Shown: in pieces, positions 1 through 11,300 of the stretch
Numbering within the stretch: position 1 is the stretch's first letter
Layout of the letters: every line of letters starts with the position of its first letter
Assembly: GCA_025267735.1 (NCBI GenBank)
Contig: CM046301.1
Location: forward strand, 69,397,872 to 69,461,871
From: Mactra quadrangularis
Taxonomy: Eukaryota; Mollusca; Bivalvia; Venerida; Mactridae
DNA: 64,000 bases
Direction: 5' to 3'
The notes under the pieces: generated by a model
The model's input: only the letters and a program-made list of their open reading frames with translations
The model's database searches: none
Told to the model about the DNA's origin: nothing
Position numbers and translations under genes: made by a program

Positions 1-213
1 ATTTGTTGTTTTCATGATACTTTTATCATTATCGCTCAAGTCCATGCTCTTTTGAACTTATATAACACTAAGACAAGATAAATGGTAATATAATAAGTAA
101 GCATTGCCATTTATTGTCAGATTTGAAGATTAAAATGCATTAATTATGTCACTTTCCTTAAAATTCTCAATTAATATTTATTAATGCATATAATAACATG
201 CACGTTTAAATAC

Positions 214-284
214 CTTAAACAACCGATGATATAGTTCAACAACAGTCTGTGATTTTTCAAAATGTTGTTCATACCATTGAGCAG
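214..284 (-). CDS. Possible further TED exon
   Basis: Between an AG acceptor (TTATACAAG) and a GTATTT donor the minus strand reads AAQWYEQHFEKSQTVVELYH then RLFK. W-Y-E-Q..S-Q-T-V-V-x-L is reminiscent of the TED stretch W-L-x-x-Q..S-T-Q-D-T-V-V-A-L-Q-A-L, but the glycine-rich turn is missing and intervening TED exons were not found. It starts in phase 1, whereas exon 25 ends in phase 0, so at least one exon between is needed. This is a weak call. Confidence 0.25.
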
Positions 285-1600
285 CTTGTATAAGAAATCA
301 ACTTTAACTTAACTTGTTAAGTCTAATTATAGCAAGAGTTTACTTGATTGCCAAGAAGTTAAGTGTTTAAGGCTTTGAAAACTTCGTTCACGTAGCCTGT
401 GGGATCGAATCTCACCACATTTCAACTTTGTATTTAATTTAAGTACATGAACATATATTGTAGATTTAAATTTTTCTTTTGAATGTGGTTTATATTTTTT
501 TGAAATTTTCTACATTTCCTTAACATTTTTTTACTTAAAGACTACATAATATCAAATTAAAAGACCTTTTTGCAATTGTATAAACATTTCAAAATTGTTT
601 GTGTCTTCACTATACCATTAACCACATAATTCATCAAATATTTCGTTTCTACGTATGCTTCAATAAAACAAATACTTTTTGGTATCAAATAATAATCATG
701 TGTTACCAGATGCCAAATTTGGTAAACATAATTATAGGATTAAACGTTTTGGCAAGGCGAATTTTTAAAATGTTATAGTCGGTGACCGCATCCATGAAAA
801 TATGCATGTACACCTGGCTAGTCCCCTCACAATAACTAAACTTGAGCACTTCGTCGATTTGATATTTTTCGTTATTAACAAAAAAGATCATTTACCTTAT
901 GTAAAGAGAGACTAGTCAATTTTAAAGCCAATCTGTTCAACTTAAATAGACAGTGTTATCATGAATGACTTTTAATTAGTCAGCCTTTCATCTACTTGAC
1001 ATCAGCATGCTCAACTTGTAGTGTATTAAATCTGTGTAGTGACGCTATTCACTCATGTTAAGGTAAATTTTAAACTGAATCCACATTTTCAAAACAAACT
1101 TTAAATAACTGTTATCCCCTGCATCAAGTTCTTATATCCAATATCCTCCATATAGTGCGTCTTTCCCCAAAAAAGTTAAGCAATTTTACTATTTTGACAA
1201 GTTTTATGGATGCTGCCATCTTTGAATGCATTATGATTATGAGCTATTTTTAGTTACATGTAAGCCCAAGATATTTGATGAATTTGATGTAATTGCAAGT
1301 AATTTCCCCTTATAGCTGTGCACATAAATAGCAGATACATTATAAATAATGCCTGTAAGCATTGATTTAAACCACGATGTGTAAACTAAATCATAATTTT
1401 AGACAATGGCATTTTTGTGTAGTTCAAAGATTAAGCTGTATAAAAACACTTTTTGCTTGTAAATGGCATTTTATTTTCTTAAAAAATTTGGCTATTTACA
1501 GGATTAGTATACCATGTCCTTTAAAAGTAGAGACACGCGTCAATGCTCGATGTCGAACTTAATCTAATAAGACGAGTTGAACACCATAAATAAAGTAATA
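285..1600. other. Stretch with no confident gene
   Basis: AT-rich sequence downstream of the last confident TEP exon. An open minus-strand stretch at 703-891 contains QVYMHIFMDAVTDYNILKI and a GTAACA donor, loosely like an MG8 strand pattern. No phase-compatible acceptor was found and the position would skip the rest of TED, so I do not call it. No other coding signal seen. Confidence 0.4.
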
Positions 1601-2099
1601 TAGTGCGGACACATTGACCCCGACCTGACCTTTATGCAAGAATATTCATTACATTGAATACGAATGTAGTATTAATGCTCGATAACAATCGGATTTATCG
1701 ACAAGGCTCGAATTTAATTTTAACACAGGGATTAAATTTAAAGTACATTTAAAGCGTACAACGAGTTTCTATTGCACATAGGCCGGACTAGAGGATTGTA
1801 CGATGAGGCTAGCTACCAATTCAAATGTTGTTGGTTTAGCCCCACAATCACTATCCACACCCATTTATTATTAATTGTTATCAAAAATGTAAGAACACGA
1901 GTTTCCCGTTTGAATGCATTTGAATCGTAAGTTGTTATACATGCGGGCTGTGTATACTCTATACATGTTAAATTATATTTTAAATACGTAACGAGTCGAA
2001 GTGTAGAGTAGGCGTAGTATTGATTTTCACCGGGATATGTGTAGGTGATAATTAGATGCAAATGTGAAAGGTGAGGTCGGGGTCAAATTGTACGCACTA
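1601..2099. mobile_element. TA-target MITE, copy 1
   Basis: Both ends carry an inverted repeat of about 32 bases. The left end starts TAGTGCGGACACATTGACCC and the right end read backwards starts TAGTGCGTACAATTTGACCC, both followed by CGACCT. TA duplications flank it at 1599-1600 and 2100-2101. It has no coding capacity. A shorter copy lies at 61,243-61,509. It sits 46 bases past the donor of TEP exon 25. Confidence 0.8.
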
Positions 2100-2145
2100 T
2101 ACCAAACGGTATAAATCCAACTTCACTGTCTTTTTTATTACTTAC

Positions 2146-2311
2146 AATCATTTCACGATGGATAACTGGCATATTTTCTATATATGAACCATCTGCCCCC
2201 ATTTCGTTAACAAGCCATTGTATTGTAATTCTAATATCTTCTTCCGGATCTACAGCGTCATCAACAATATGTTTAGCCTGACAAAACACTTTTGCTACAA
2301 ATGCTGTTAGC
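2146..2311 (-). CDS. C3-like TEP exon 25 (TED, with PVIH histidine)
   Basis: Encodes (W)[19 protein letters not shown], then [17 protein letters not shown] and MPVIHREMI. The PVIH motif equals the catalytic-histidine position known from C3 and C4B (C4A has PVLD there); the CAT codon is at 2,158-2,160. The acceptor is GTCCAG and the donor is GTAAGT. The 4.7-kb upstream intron holds a minisatellite and a long inverted repeat. The MITE at 1601-2099 lies just inside the next intron. Confidence 0.95.
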
Positions 2312-5300
2312 CTGGACAAAAAGTGTAAAATAGCTAATACATTTCAAAAATAGAGACAAACACGTTTTTTTTATTATTAGGTTGACCCCTTATAAATAAA
2401 GGTGTTTGTGTTAGATCGTTTATAAACAATTGTGTTAGTGTTAGACCTTTTAAAGACAATGTTGTAAGTGTTGGTTCTTTTGTAGATAATGGAGTAATTG
2501 TTAGACCTGTTTGAGACAATGGTGTAAGTGTGGTTTTTATTGACAATGGTGTAAGTGTTGGGCCTTTTATAGACAATGGTTTAATGTTCGTTCTATTATA
2601 GAAAATGGTGTTCATGTTTGACGTTTTATAGACAAAGGTGTAAAAGTTGGTTCTTTTATAGACAATTGGGTAAGTGTTAGACCTTTTAAAGACAATGATG
2701 TAAGTGCTGAACCTTTTATAGACAATGGCGTAAGTGCTGGACCTTTTACAAACAATGGTGTAAGTGTAGGACATTTTATAAACAACGGTGTAAGTGTTGG
2801 ACATTTCATAAACAACGGTGTAAGTGTTGGACATTTTATAAACAATGGTGTAAGTGTTGGACAGTTTATAGACATTGGTGTAATTGTTGGACCTTTTATA
2901 GACATTGGTGTAAGTGTTGTTTTAGAAAATGGTGATTGTGTTTGACGTTTTATAGACAATTGCGTAAGTGTTGGACCTTTTAAAGATAATGGTGTAAGTG
3001 CTGAACCTTTTATAGACAATATTGTAATTGTAGGACCTTTTACAGACAATAGTGTAATTGTTGGACCTTTTATAAACAATGGTGTAAGTGTTTGACCTTT
3101 AATAGACAATTGTGTAAGTGTTGGTTCTTTTATTGACAATTGTGTAAGTGTTGGTTCTTTTATTGACAATTGTGTAAGTGTTGGTTTTTTATTGACAATT
3201 GTGTAAGTGTTGGTTCTTTTATTGATAATTGTGTAAAGTCAGTGTTGGTTCTTTTATTGACAATTGCGTACGTGTTGGTTTTTTATTGACAATGGTGTAA
3301 GTGTTGGGTTTTTTTATAGACAATGTTGTTAGTGTTGGTTCGTTTATTGACAAATTGTGTAAGAGTTGGGTTTTTTATTAACAATTGTGTAAGTGTTGGT
3401 TCTTTTATAGACAATTGTGTAAGTATTGGAACATTTAAAGACAATGGTGTTAGTGAATGACCAAGTGTATGAAGTGTAGTGGTCACTGGCATAGCGCAGG
3501 TGCTCGTCTCGCGGGAGCAACAGTTCTACCAACAGAACCTGGTCACGTAAACTGGACCACCAATCAGAAGCAAGCTCTGTCGTACCTATGCACATATAGA
3601 ACACACTCTCGCTATCTTTGCTCTTGACACTCAACATGTTCACACGTAAATCTTAGACTAAAGTATTTACAGCTCTTAATAGTACGTGCAAGTTATTAAA
3701 CTGCAATAAAATTACTACAATGGCGCTGCGAGCAGGGTTAAATATAGTAATTTAATTGCAGTTACTATGAAGAGCTTTGGAGACTGTTTTCTCAAATATA
3801 CGTGTGAACGTGTTGAGTGCCAGAAACCAAAAGGATCGATTGCGGATTCTACTGCTGCAAAATTGACAGAGCTCACTTTTGATTGGTTGTCAAGCTCACG
3901 TGACGAGGTTCTGTCCTTTGATTGGTTGTTGAACTGCCGGTTGCCACCTGCGCACCAGAAGGTGGAGTGTGAACATGGAAAGTTGATTCCGAAGATTTAT
4001 GAGGGTGCATATCAAAAATATTTTTACATACATATAGACATAAATGACAGTTTATCAGAGATGTGTTCAACAAAGCGAGGGCCTGAGGAGGAAGCGCCTG
4101 CTTTAAAAAATTGTTAGGCTATTGAACGACTGCTAGCGCTCGCTGTAAAATCCAAGATGGCGTCAAACATCAAATTATTGAAAATGGCGGGTGGAGGAAC
4201 AATTATTTTTATCATATATGAATCATTATGATACAATTTACTGTACCAAAAACAATCTTTTGTATGTATTGCGTGAATATATCATGTAAAATAAGTAACA
4301 TATACGTTTGCGTACCAATTTCAGGGATAATTATTTGAGATAAGAACATCTAAGCGAAAAGCCTCTCGAGTTGAAACGCGAGCGCTTGCAAGCACTCGCG
4401 CTAGCGCCCGCTTTCAGAAAGAGAGCGCTCGATGTCGCCACGAGCGCTCGCATTGTTAAACGCACCTCAGCTGTAAGGTTATTAATTTTCCGAGGCATTC
4501 ATTTAAAACATCAAAAAAGTTATAACAATATGAAACAATATCAGTAGACATACTACAATCTTCATGGACAAAATACAAAATAACATGTAATGGGTTAAAC
4601 ACTTATGTAAACTTATTTGCTATAATACCCATATTTACGTCCTATATCATGGTCTGGTCATTGTATGCTTTATGTTACATCGGCCAGCTATTACGTTCTG
4701 TGTTAGCCTCTATATTTTGGCAATGACCTTTGACTATCAGAATGACATTGAGCGACCACTACCTTAAAGTGACCATAAGATAGCATCATTTATTTTTACA
4801 ATTTGATTGAACACTTGTTGGATTGACTTAAATGGCGGTAACGTCGACAGCAGCTGACTTTCAGGAAGTGGATTGAGATTGGATCCAACGATATCTGCAT
4901 GTTAGGAAATTTGTATTGTCTTTATAAATTTTGAGAATAAAATAAATTCTTAATGACCACGTATTTTTTAATATAATTTGCAAGCGGAACTTCGTGTTGC
5001 CTTTTAACTCTAATCTAAGAAAATATGTCCGAGTTGCGTTTATTTTTGCATCAGTTTAAATATTTGTGAAGTCCCTACATTTTTACGCATTGGTTTCTCG
5101 AGTAAATAACGGGAAAACGATGATATGTATCCATCTCTTTAACCGTGTAGCGTGCGATTTACCAAACACTTTTTAGCGCTTTAATTGGCTGAAAGGCACT
5201 ACGGTTGTCTACACAAATGCTAACTGGTTAAAGCACCATTACTAAATAGAACGCTGATAATTGTCAAGTATCATGCTTTTGCTTAAAACTCATGCAAACA

Positions 5301-8300
5301 TTAAATGAATATATATAAAACGCATCTAAGACAAAAAAACACAAGTATTTTCTCCAGAATTTATACTAATACTATTTTGAAATTAGCAATAAAACCCAAC
5401 GTAACGACTGTACGGAAAATCACGGAACTCAACGAACTACATCGGAACATCCCGCCGGGCTAAAAATAATCACAACTTCAAATCTTAAGTCAACAAATTT
5501 TCAGCTTTGATAAATACACGTTTTGTATAGTGAATTTCGTGCGAAAGCCAATCAAAACTCACGAAATCATGTGAATAGTTTCATACATGAACGTATATTG
5601 ACGGGAAAAAGAAACGAACCAATTAAGTCTTACGTTATACAGAAAAGTTTTCTGTTAGGCCAAGTTCAGATAGAATGAGTGTAATGTCGGTAAGCCAAGA
5701 CAACAAGATAAATTATATTTACGCCAACGACATTCGCGTGACAGATTTTCATGTCAGTATCTACGTCATGTGTGGTGAATGATAACCGTGTATGTCAAAT
5801 AAGTCGACAAACAATGGAAATCTTCTTGTTTTGAGTAAACAGTTCTTAAGATAATTATGCCACCGTCATCAACGTCTATCTCTCTGCTCGTATCATTGCG
5901 GCCGTGGTGTTGAAATAATGTAGAGCTCAGTGAGGATTCGCGTTTTGGCTTATGTAACGTTCTCAGATTTATCAATGTTTCAAAACGAGTTAAGACCTCA
6001 ACTTCCTCAACTACCTCAACAGACTAAGGTAATCTCGTGGACACATCAAATATACTAGCTTTTATGCTCTGTGAGTGTCTCTATATTCTGACAACGTTAT
6101 GACTGTGTCTATCAGCATAGTAACGACATACCTCACGTTGCGCCTGTCACCAAGGACTTCTTACTGGGTGACAACATAAATGTTTCCTTATATTATTCTT
6201 AAACACGAAATGTATGTACCTAGTTGCAATGAGGCGTTTCTTTTTAGCATAGGTTAAGATGTTTGCGTACTCAAAATTTGCACGCACTGATTTCTCGAGT
6301 AAATCACTGGCAAAACGATATGACATATCCAACATTTTACAATTTTGTGTAAGTTTTATCAAACACCTTTTAAGCAACTTGATTGGCTGGGAGGATATCT
6401 CCGTAATCTAATTTGCATGTTATAAAAGTACCCCACTTTTATAAGAAATTGATATTTTGAATAACTTGACCCCTAAAAGGGAACCCGCTAGAGAGAGTTA
6501 TTATAATCCAAAGGCAGTTATATTCTATTGTCTTTTTAAAAGTGTAGCTTGTTTTTAAATTGATGATAAAGATTTTATCTTCGTTTAGTGGCTTTAATAA
6601 ATGTGGCCTTTGAATTGTGGTTCAATAAGAAAATGTATACTATTCCTTTGAGAAAACCCCCAATTCTTTTCTCTAACCTCTGTTCATGTTCACAATGGGT
6701 TTTAACCCGCACACATCTAATAGGAATACGTTAAACAATATTTATAGCACAATAATCGATTGTTAATAAGTTTTAAATACAAACAAGTTTAACATAGTAA
6801 AATACGTATGGTATGTTTCTTGACTTTTAAATTTTTTTTAGTCCTTGAACCTTTGGGTGGATCGTTTGTGACATTAAAGTAAGTGCCATGATTATATGGA
6901 AAGTTTACAATGCATTACTCATAACACTTTTAGTATAATATTTCATTAACAGTGTAAATAAGTGTTTGTTGTAATACAACATACCATGTACTTGATGGAC
7001 GATGCTGCCAGGCAGAATATGAACCATCTGGGTGTCGATACATTGATATTTCCCTGTTAATACCTGAATAAATTACATAAAATTGACAATTAAGGACAAA
7101 AAATGAGACTGAAAGAATAGCACTGTTGTGTGTATCTTACTTTCCCTCCCCCATCCCCCCCGATAAATCAATATCGCATAAAAGATTTAAGCAGATAAAG
7201 CCGCGTTTCATACAGCATTAGATCCCCAGAATAATCTTACCAAATGATTCATCATGATAATTTATTTTTACTGACCATATCTAATGTATTCATTCCCTTT
7301 TTTCTCAGATTCAGCGCCCATAGTTCTTGTGTGTTTCATGTATTTCATGGCATAAACAGTTGAGGCAAGAATCATCATTGTAAGTTCGCCATCGTATTTT
7401 GGCATTTGCAATAAATATTCCACCCCTTCTTGAAGCAAGGGCTTAATCACATTTTTAATAGCAACACCTGAAATAACGAAGATGAAAATGCGTATCTATT
7501 AACAAATTAACATAATTTGCACATGTGTGTGTAAACATTTTCTTTTATGAAATAATAGGATAATTAGGAATGATCACGTTACATGCATTTGCTTTCCTCG
7601 AAGTATATTGAAAGGTCACATTAGTCTTATTTCAATTTTATTGAATATTTTCATTATCAATTATTATTTTTTGACAATCACTGATACATGTGTTTGTCCT
7701 CTATGTCCGGTTGTGTTCTTCACTTTCGTCAATTCATTCATTTAGTGGTTTCAGTTTTTTATTAATAATTAAAGTGAAGTAATGTTGTCGAGAATTAAGT
7801 TCGTATAAATGTGTACCTTGAACATAACCAGTTCCACTTCCTGTGTTTGGTATGGCATCATCAGGTAGATCAAGATTGACTTTAAGAACTTGTGTTGCCT
7901 CGTTTTGTTCCACCATGATGTCTGAAACAGAATAACTAATTATTATTTTGTGCTAGTGGAAATCATGGGTTTTTAGTCAATATCACGTGTGCAAAAATTG
8001 AAGAATGATTTTCTTTAAAAACACAAATATATGATAATTAAAGACCAAATACAGACTATACAGGATAAACTGTATAAGGATGAAAAGTCTCTTCTTTTTT
8101 TCACTAAACTAGCATGTATTAGATACATTAGTAAAAATGTAACAATTCATTTTACTTCATTTTACTTTCTATTTGAAGTTAAACTAATTTTACATTTATC
8201 ACAAGTGAGTAATGTGTTCATTTCTTTATGACAATTAAACACACATACAATCAGAAAACATTAAACACCTTTTATGTAGAGCTTTATGACAAAACTGAAC

Positions 8301-11300
8301 GTCAACATCTTGAAATCAACGCGAATTCACAATCAAGGTTTCAATTTACCTTTACCTTAAAATGCAATAAATGATTTAAACACCTTTTTGGAGGAAAACA
8401 ATTATGACAACTTCATTTTTTGGATTTGAAATACAATTATTATTTTTTTAGTACAAGTCATATACTACATTAAAGTCATTATACATTAAAATCCATTTGT
8501 AGTGTACGTTTTGCGCAGGATTGGATTCGAACCCACACAGGTGAAAAATGTTCCCTTCCGTCAGTCATGCCCAATAATAAACGATAGCAATAATACAACT
8601 TGCCATCTTCAGAAATAAGTTATATTTTCGTTAGCATGTCCAGTATTGTTTTGGTTGTGATTCATAACTAAATGTTGAGGTCATACGACATCAAATATTT
8701 CGAAAATCAAAGCATAAGCAACTTTAGAATTTCACTAGCCAAAATGCACTTGGTTAGATATGAAGAAAGCTGTATGAAACAATTAACTTTAAGTATTTTG
8801 TACATTTAACTGTTCAAATTCAATTGATTATGGTGTTTTAACATCTTTATGTCCGAGATTGAACAAATAATGTAATTTGGTAATTACGAGGCATCATATT
8901 AGATTAAAACAATTACTAAAACAATATCGCAGTCGATTGCCATACTTAAAAAACGAAAAGCGTTCAAATACTGATGAGTATTGGAATAAAAAATACATTT
9001 ACCGTTAGATAAAACACGCATGTCTTGTTTACAGTCAGTGGTTGGATTGTGTGGATCAAGACATACTTGAATAGAGATTTTCTTTTCTATTCCTTCATTC
9101 TAAACAAACACAAGAATATATTTTACACAAACATGATCGATTCGGTAATTGTTCTTAATTGGTGGTTCCAAGTCAATACGCTCCGTTCGCAGCTCAACTA
9201 TAAATTGAACTAGTAGGAATCATTCGGGCGGAGAATAACCATATTAGTCTTTTAGAAAATTATCTTTTGAATGAGATACCTTTTTACCATTAACCTTTTT
9301 TTAATACTGACATTCATAGTATTGGTAATCAATTTTAGAGGAATTACTTGAGTATTCGTGGGATCCGTAAGAGAAATGTTATAAATAATAAGCTATTCAA
9401 CAATTTTCGAACATTTTGCAACAATAAGGCGATCTCGGCACCAAAAAAATATTGGCTACTTAATAGGGATGCACACTAATAACTTTAGAAAATGTTTTAT
9501 TAACAAACGTCTTTGAGGATGGCACATATGTGCAGAAACGTGCCTACGATACGTGGATTCATTATCCACATGTGTCCGACTGAGCTTAACCAGCAATTTT
9601 GATTTTGTGAGATGTTTCATATATAAACATATTTAATAATATATTGTGACTTTGATCTTGCACTGAAATCTTCAAATGGAAGTTGAAATGCACTGGAATG
9701 ATAAAACGCAGTACAAAATCCTATAATCTTAAAAACAATTCTTAATTTTTGATGCATTCTTTCTAGATGCTCATCTGAATACCAAAATACATGGTGCAAC
9801 TTATAAGGACATCTTGTTTATGTAATGAATATACGTGAGTGTGCAATCAATAAGACCTAATTTCATCAATTTAGTTAATCAAGTAAATTTGATTTTGTTT
9901 AGTCAAAATCTAGCTAGTAACCATGGTTTCTGAACAAATTTGTTCATGGTGAGATACATTTAGATATATATTTAAGTTCTTACATCGACAAATAATTGTT
10001 TTTGCACTTCATCTGTATACCCTTCAAACCCTGTATTACCATAGGCAGATGCACGAACATCAAACTGTCCTTTCTTCATAGGTATGACTGGAAATCGTAC
10101 AGTGTTTGCACTATGACTTGGAATAATAACAGTTGTTCTCTTTGTTGGTTTTGCTATACCTGCCTCCGACTCATAACACAATTCCCTGGTGCCGTATAAG
10201 TAAACATTTGCCTTGAAAAGAAACGATATAAAATGTAATATTATAAATACACGTTTATTTACAAATTCCATTTTGTTTGTCTTGTATATCAATGATTTAG
10301 CAGATTCTTAAAAAATTGACAGTAATACTTTTCTGTACGCAGATGATACTAAGCTATGCCGTAGTATTGCTAGTTCTGAAGACTGTTTGAAACCTCAAAA
10401 AGACATACACTGTATACAAAAGTGGTCAAATAAGTGGCTTTTAAAATTTCTGAAAAATGTAAAAATATGGTTATCAGTACCAAAAAGAAAATAATTAGTT
10501 TTCATTACAATCTGGAAAATGGATTAAACTGTATGGAAGTAACCGTATCAGAGAAAATTATTGGAGTCATCATTGATAGTAAACTTTCTTTCGAGGAACA
10601 CATTACTAAAAAAGTTAACAAAGCTAACAGTATACTTGGTATAATGAGAAGGTCGTTTGAGATCTTGATAATGACACATTTATTACATTGTACAAAAGTT
10701 TAGTGAGGCCACATATTGAATAATTATGTTAATCAAGTATGGTCTCCTCCCAAAAAGAGAACCTTATTAATCTTATTTTAAATGCCCCCAAAAAAGAGCA
10801 ATAAAACTAGTACCTGGAATGTCAGAATTATCATATGAAACAATGTTGAACCTGTTATAATTACTTACTCTTTTTACATGCGTATTAGGGGAGATATGAT
10901 AGAAACTTTTAAAATCTAAAGGGCAAATATTATTGTGATCAGGATTTACTACAGAAACTAAGTGATGTAACTAATGATCAGACAAGGGGGCACTATTCTA
11001 TCTTATTTAAAAGACGAGCTGATTAAGACATTAAGAAATGCGTAGTGAATATGTGGAATAGTTAACCACCTAGCGTCATTAACGCTTGTTAAGTAAGATC
11101 GTTTGAATCTAGACTAGATAAGTTTTGATACAATCTGAACATAAAATACAATTTCAAATCAACTATGGTTACTAGTCTTAACCTGAATTATGACGACGAA
11201 GAAGAACTAGAGATGGTGTCACAGGAACAAATTCTTCTACCAGAAACAATTATGAATCAATATTTATATAATTTAAACCAGTTTCTTTGCCTGTTGTCTT

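Noticed and set aside
703..891. Minus-strand open stretch with QVYMHIFMDAVTDYNILKI as an MG8 exon of the TEP
   Set aside because: The pattern is loosely MG8-like, but the only acceptor upstream puts a stop in frame and the rest of TED would be skipped. Not enough support.
2334..3492. Thr/Leu/Pro- and Thr/Tyr-repeat proteins on the minus strand
   Set aside because: All arise from the 30-bp minisatellite, whose unit length keeps frames open. No start context, domain or codon pattern supports a gene.
3767..4117. 116-codon plus-strand frame as a small gene
   Set aside because: It lies on the right arm of an inverted repeat, has no domain and no known family features.
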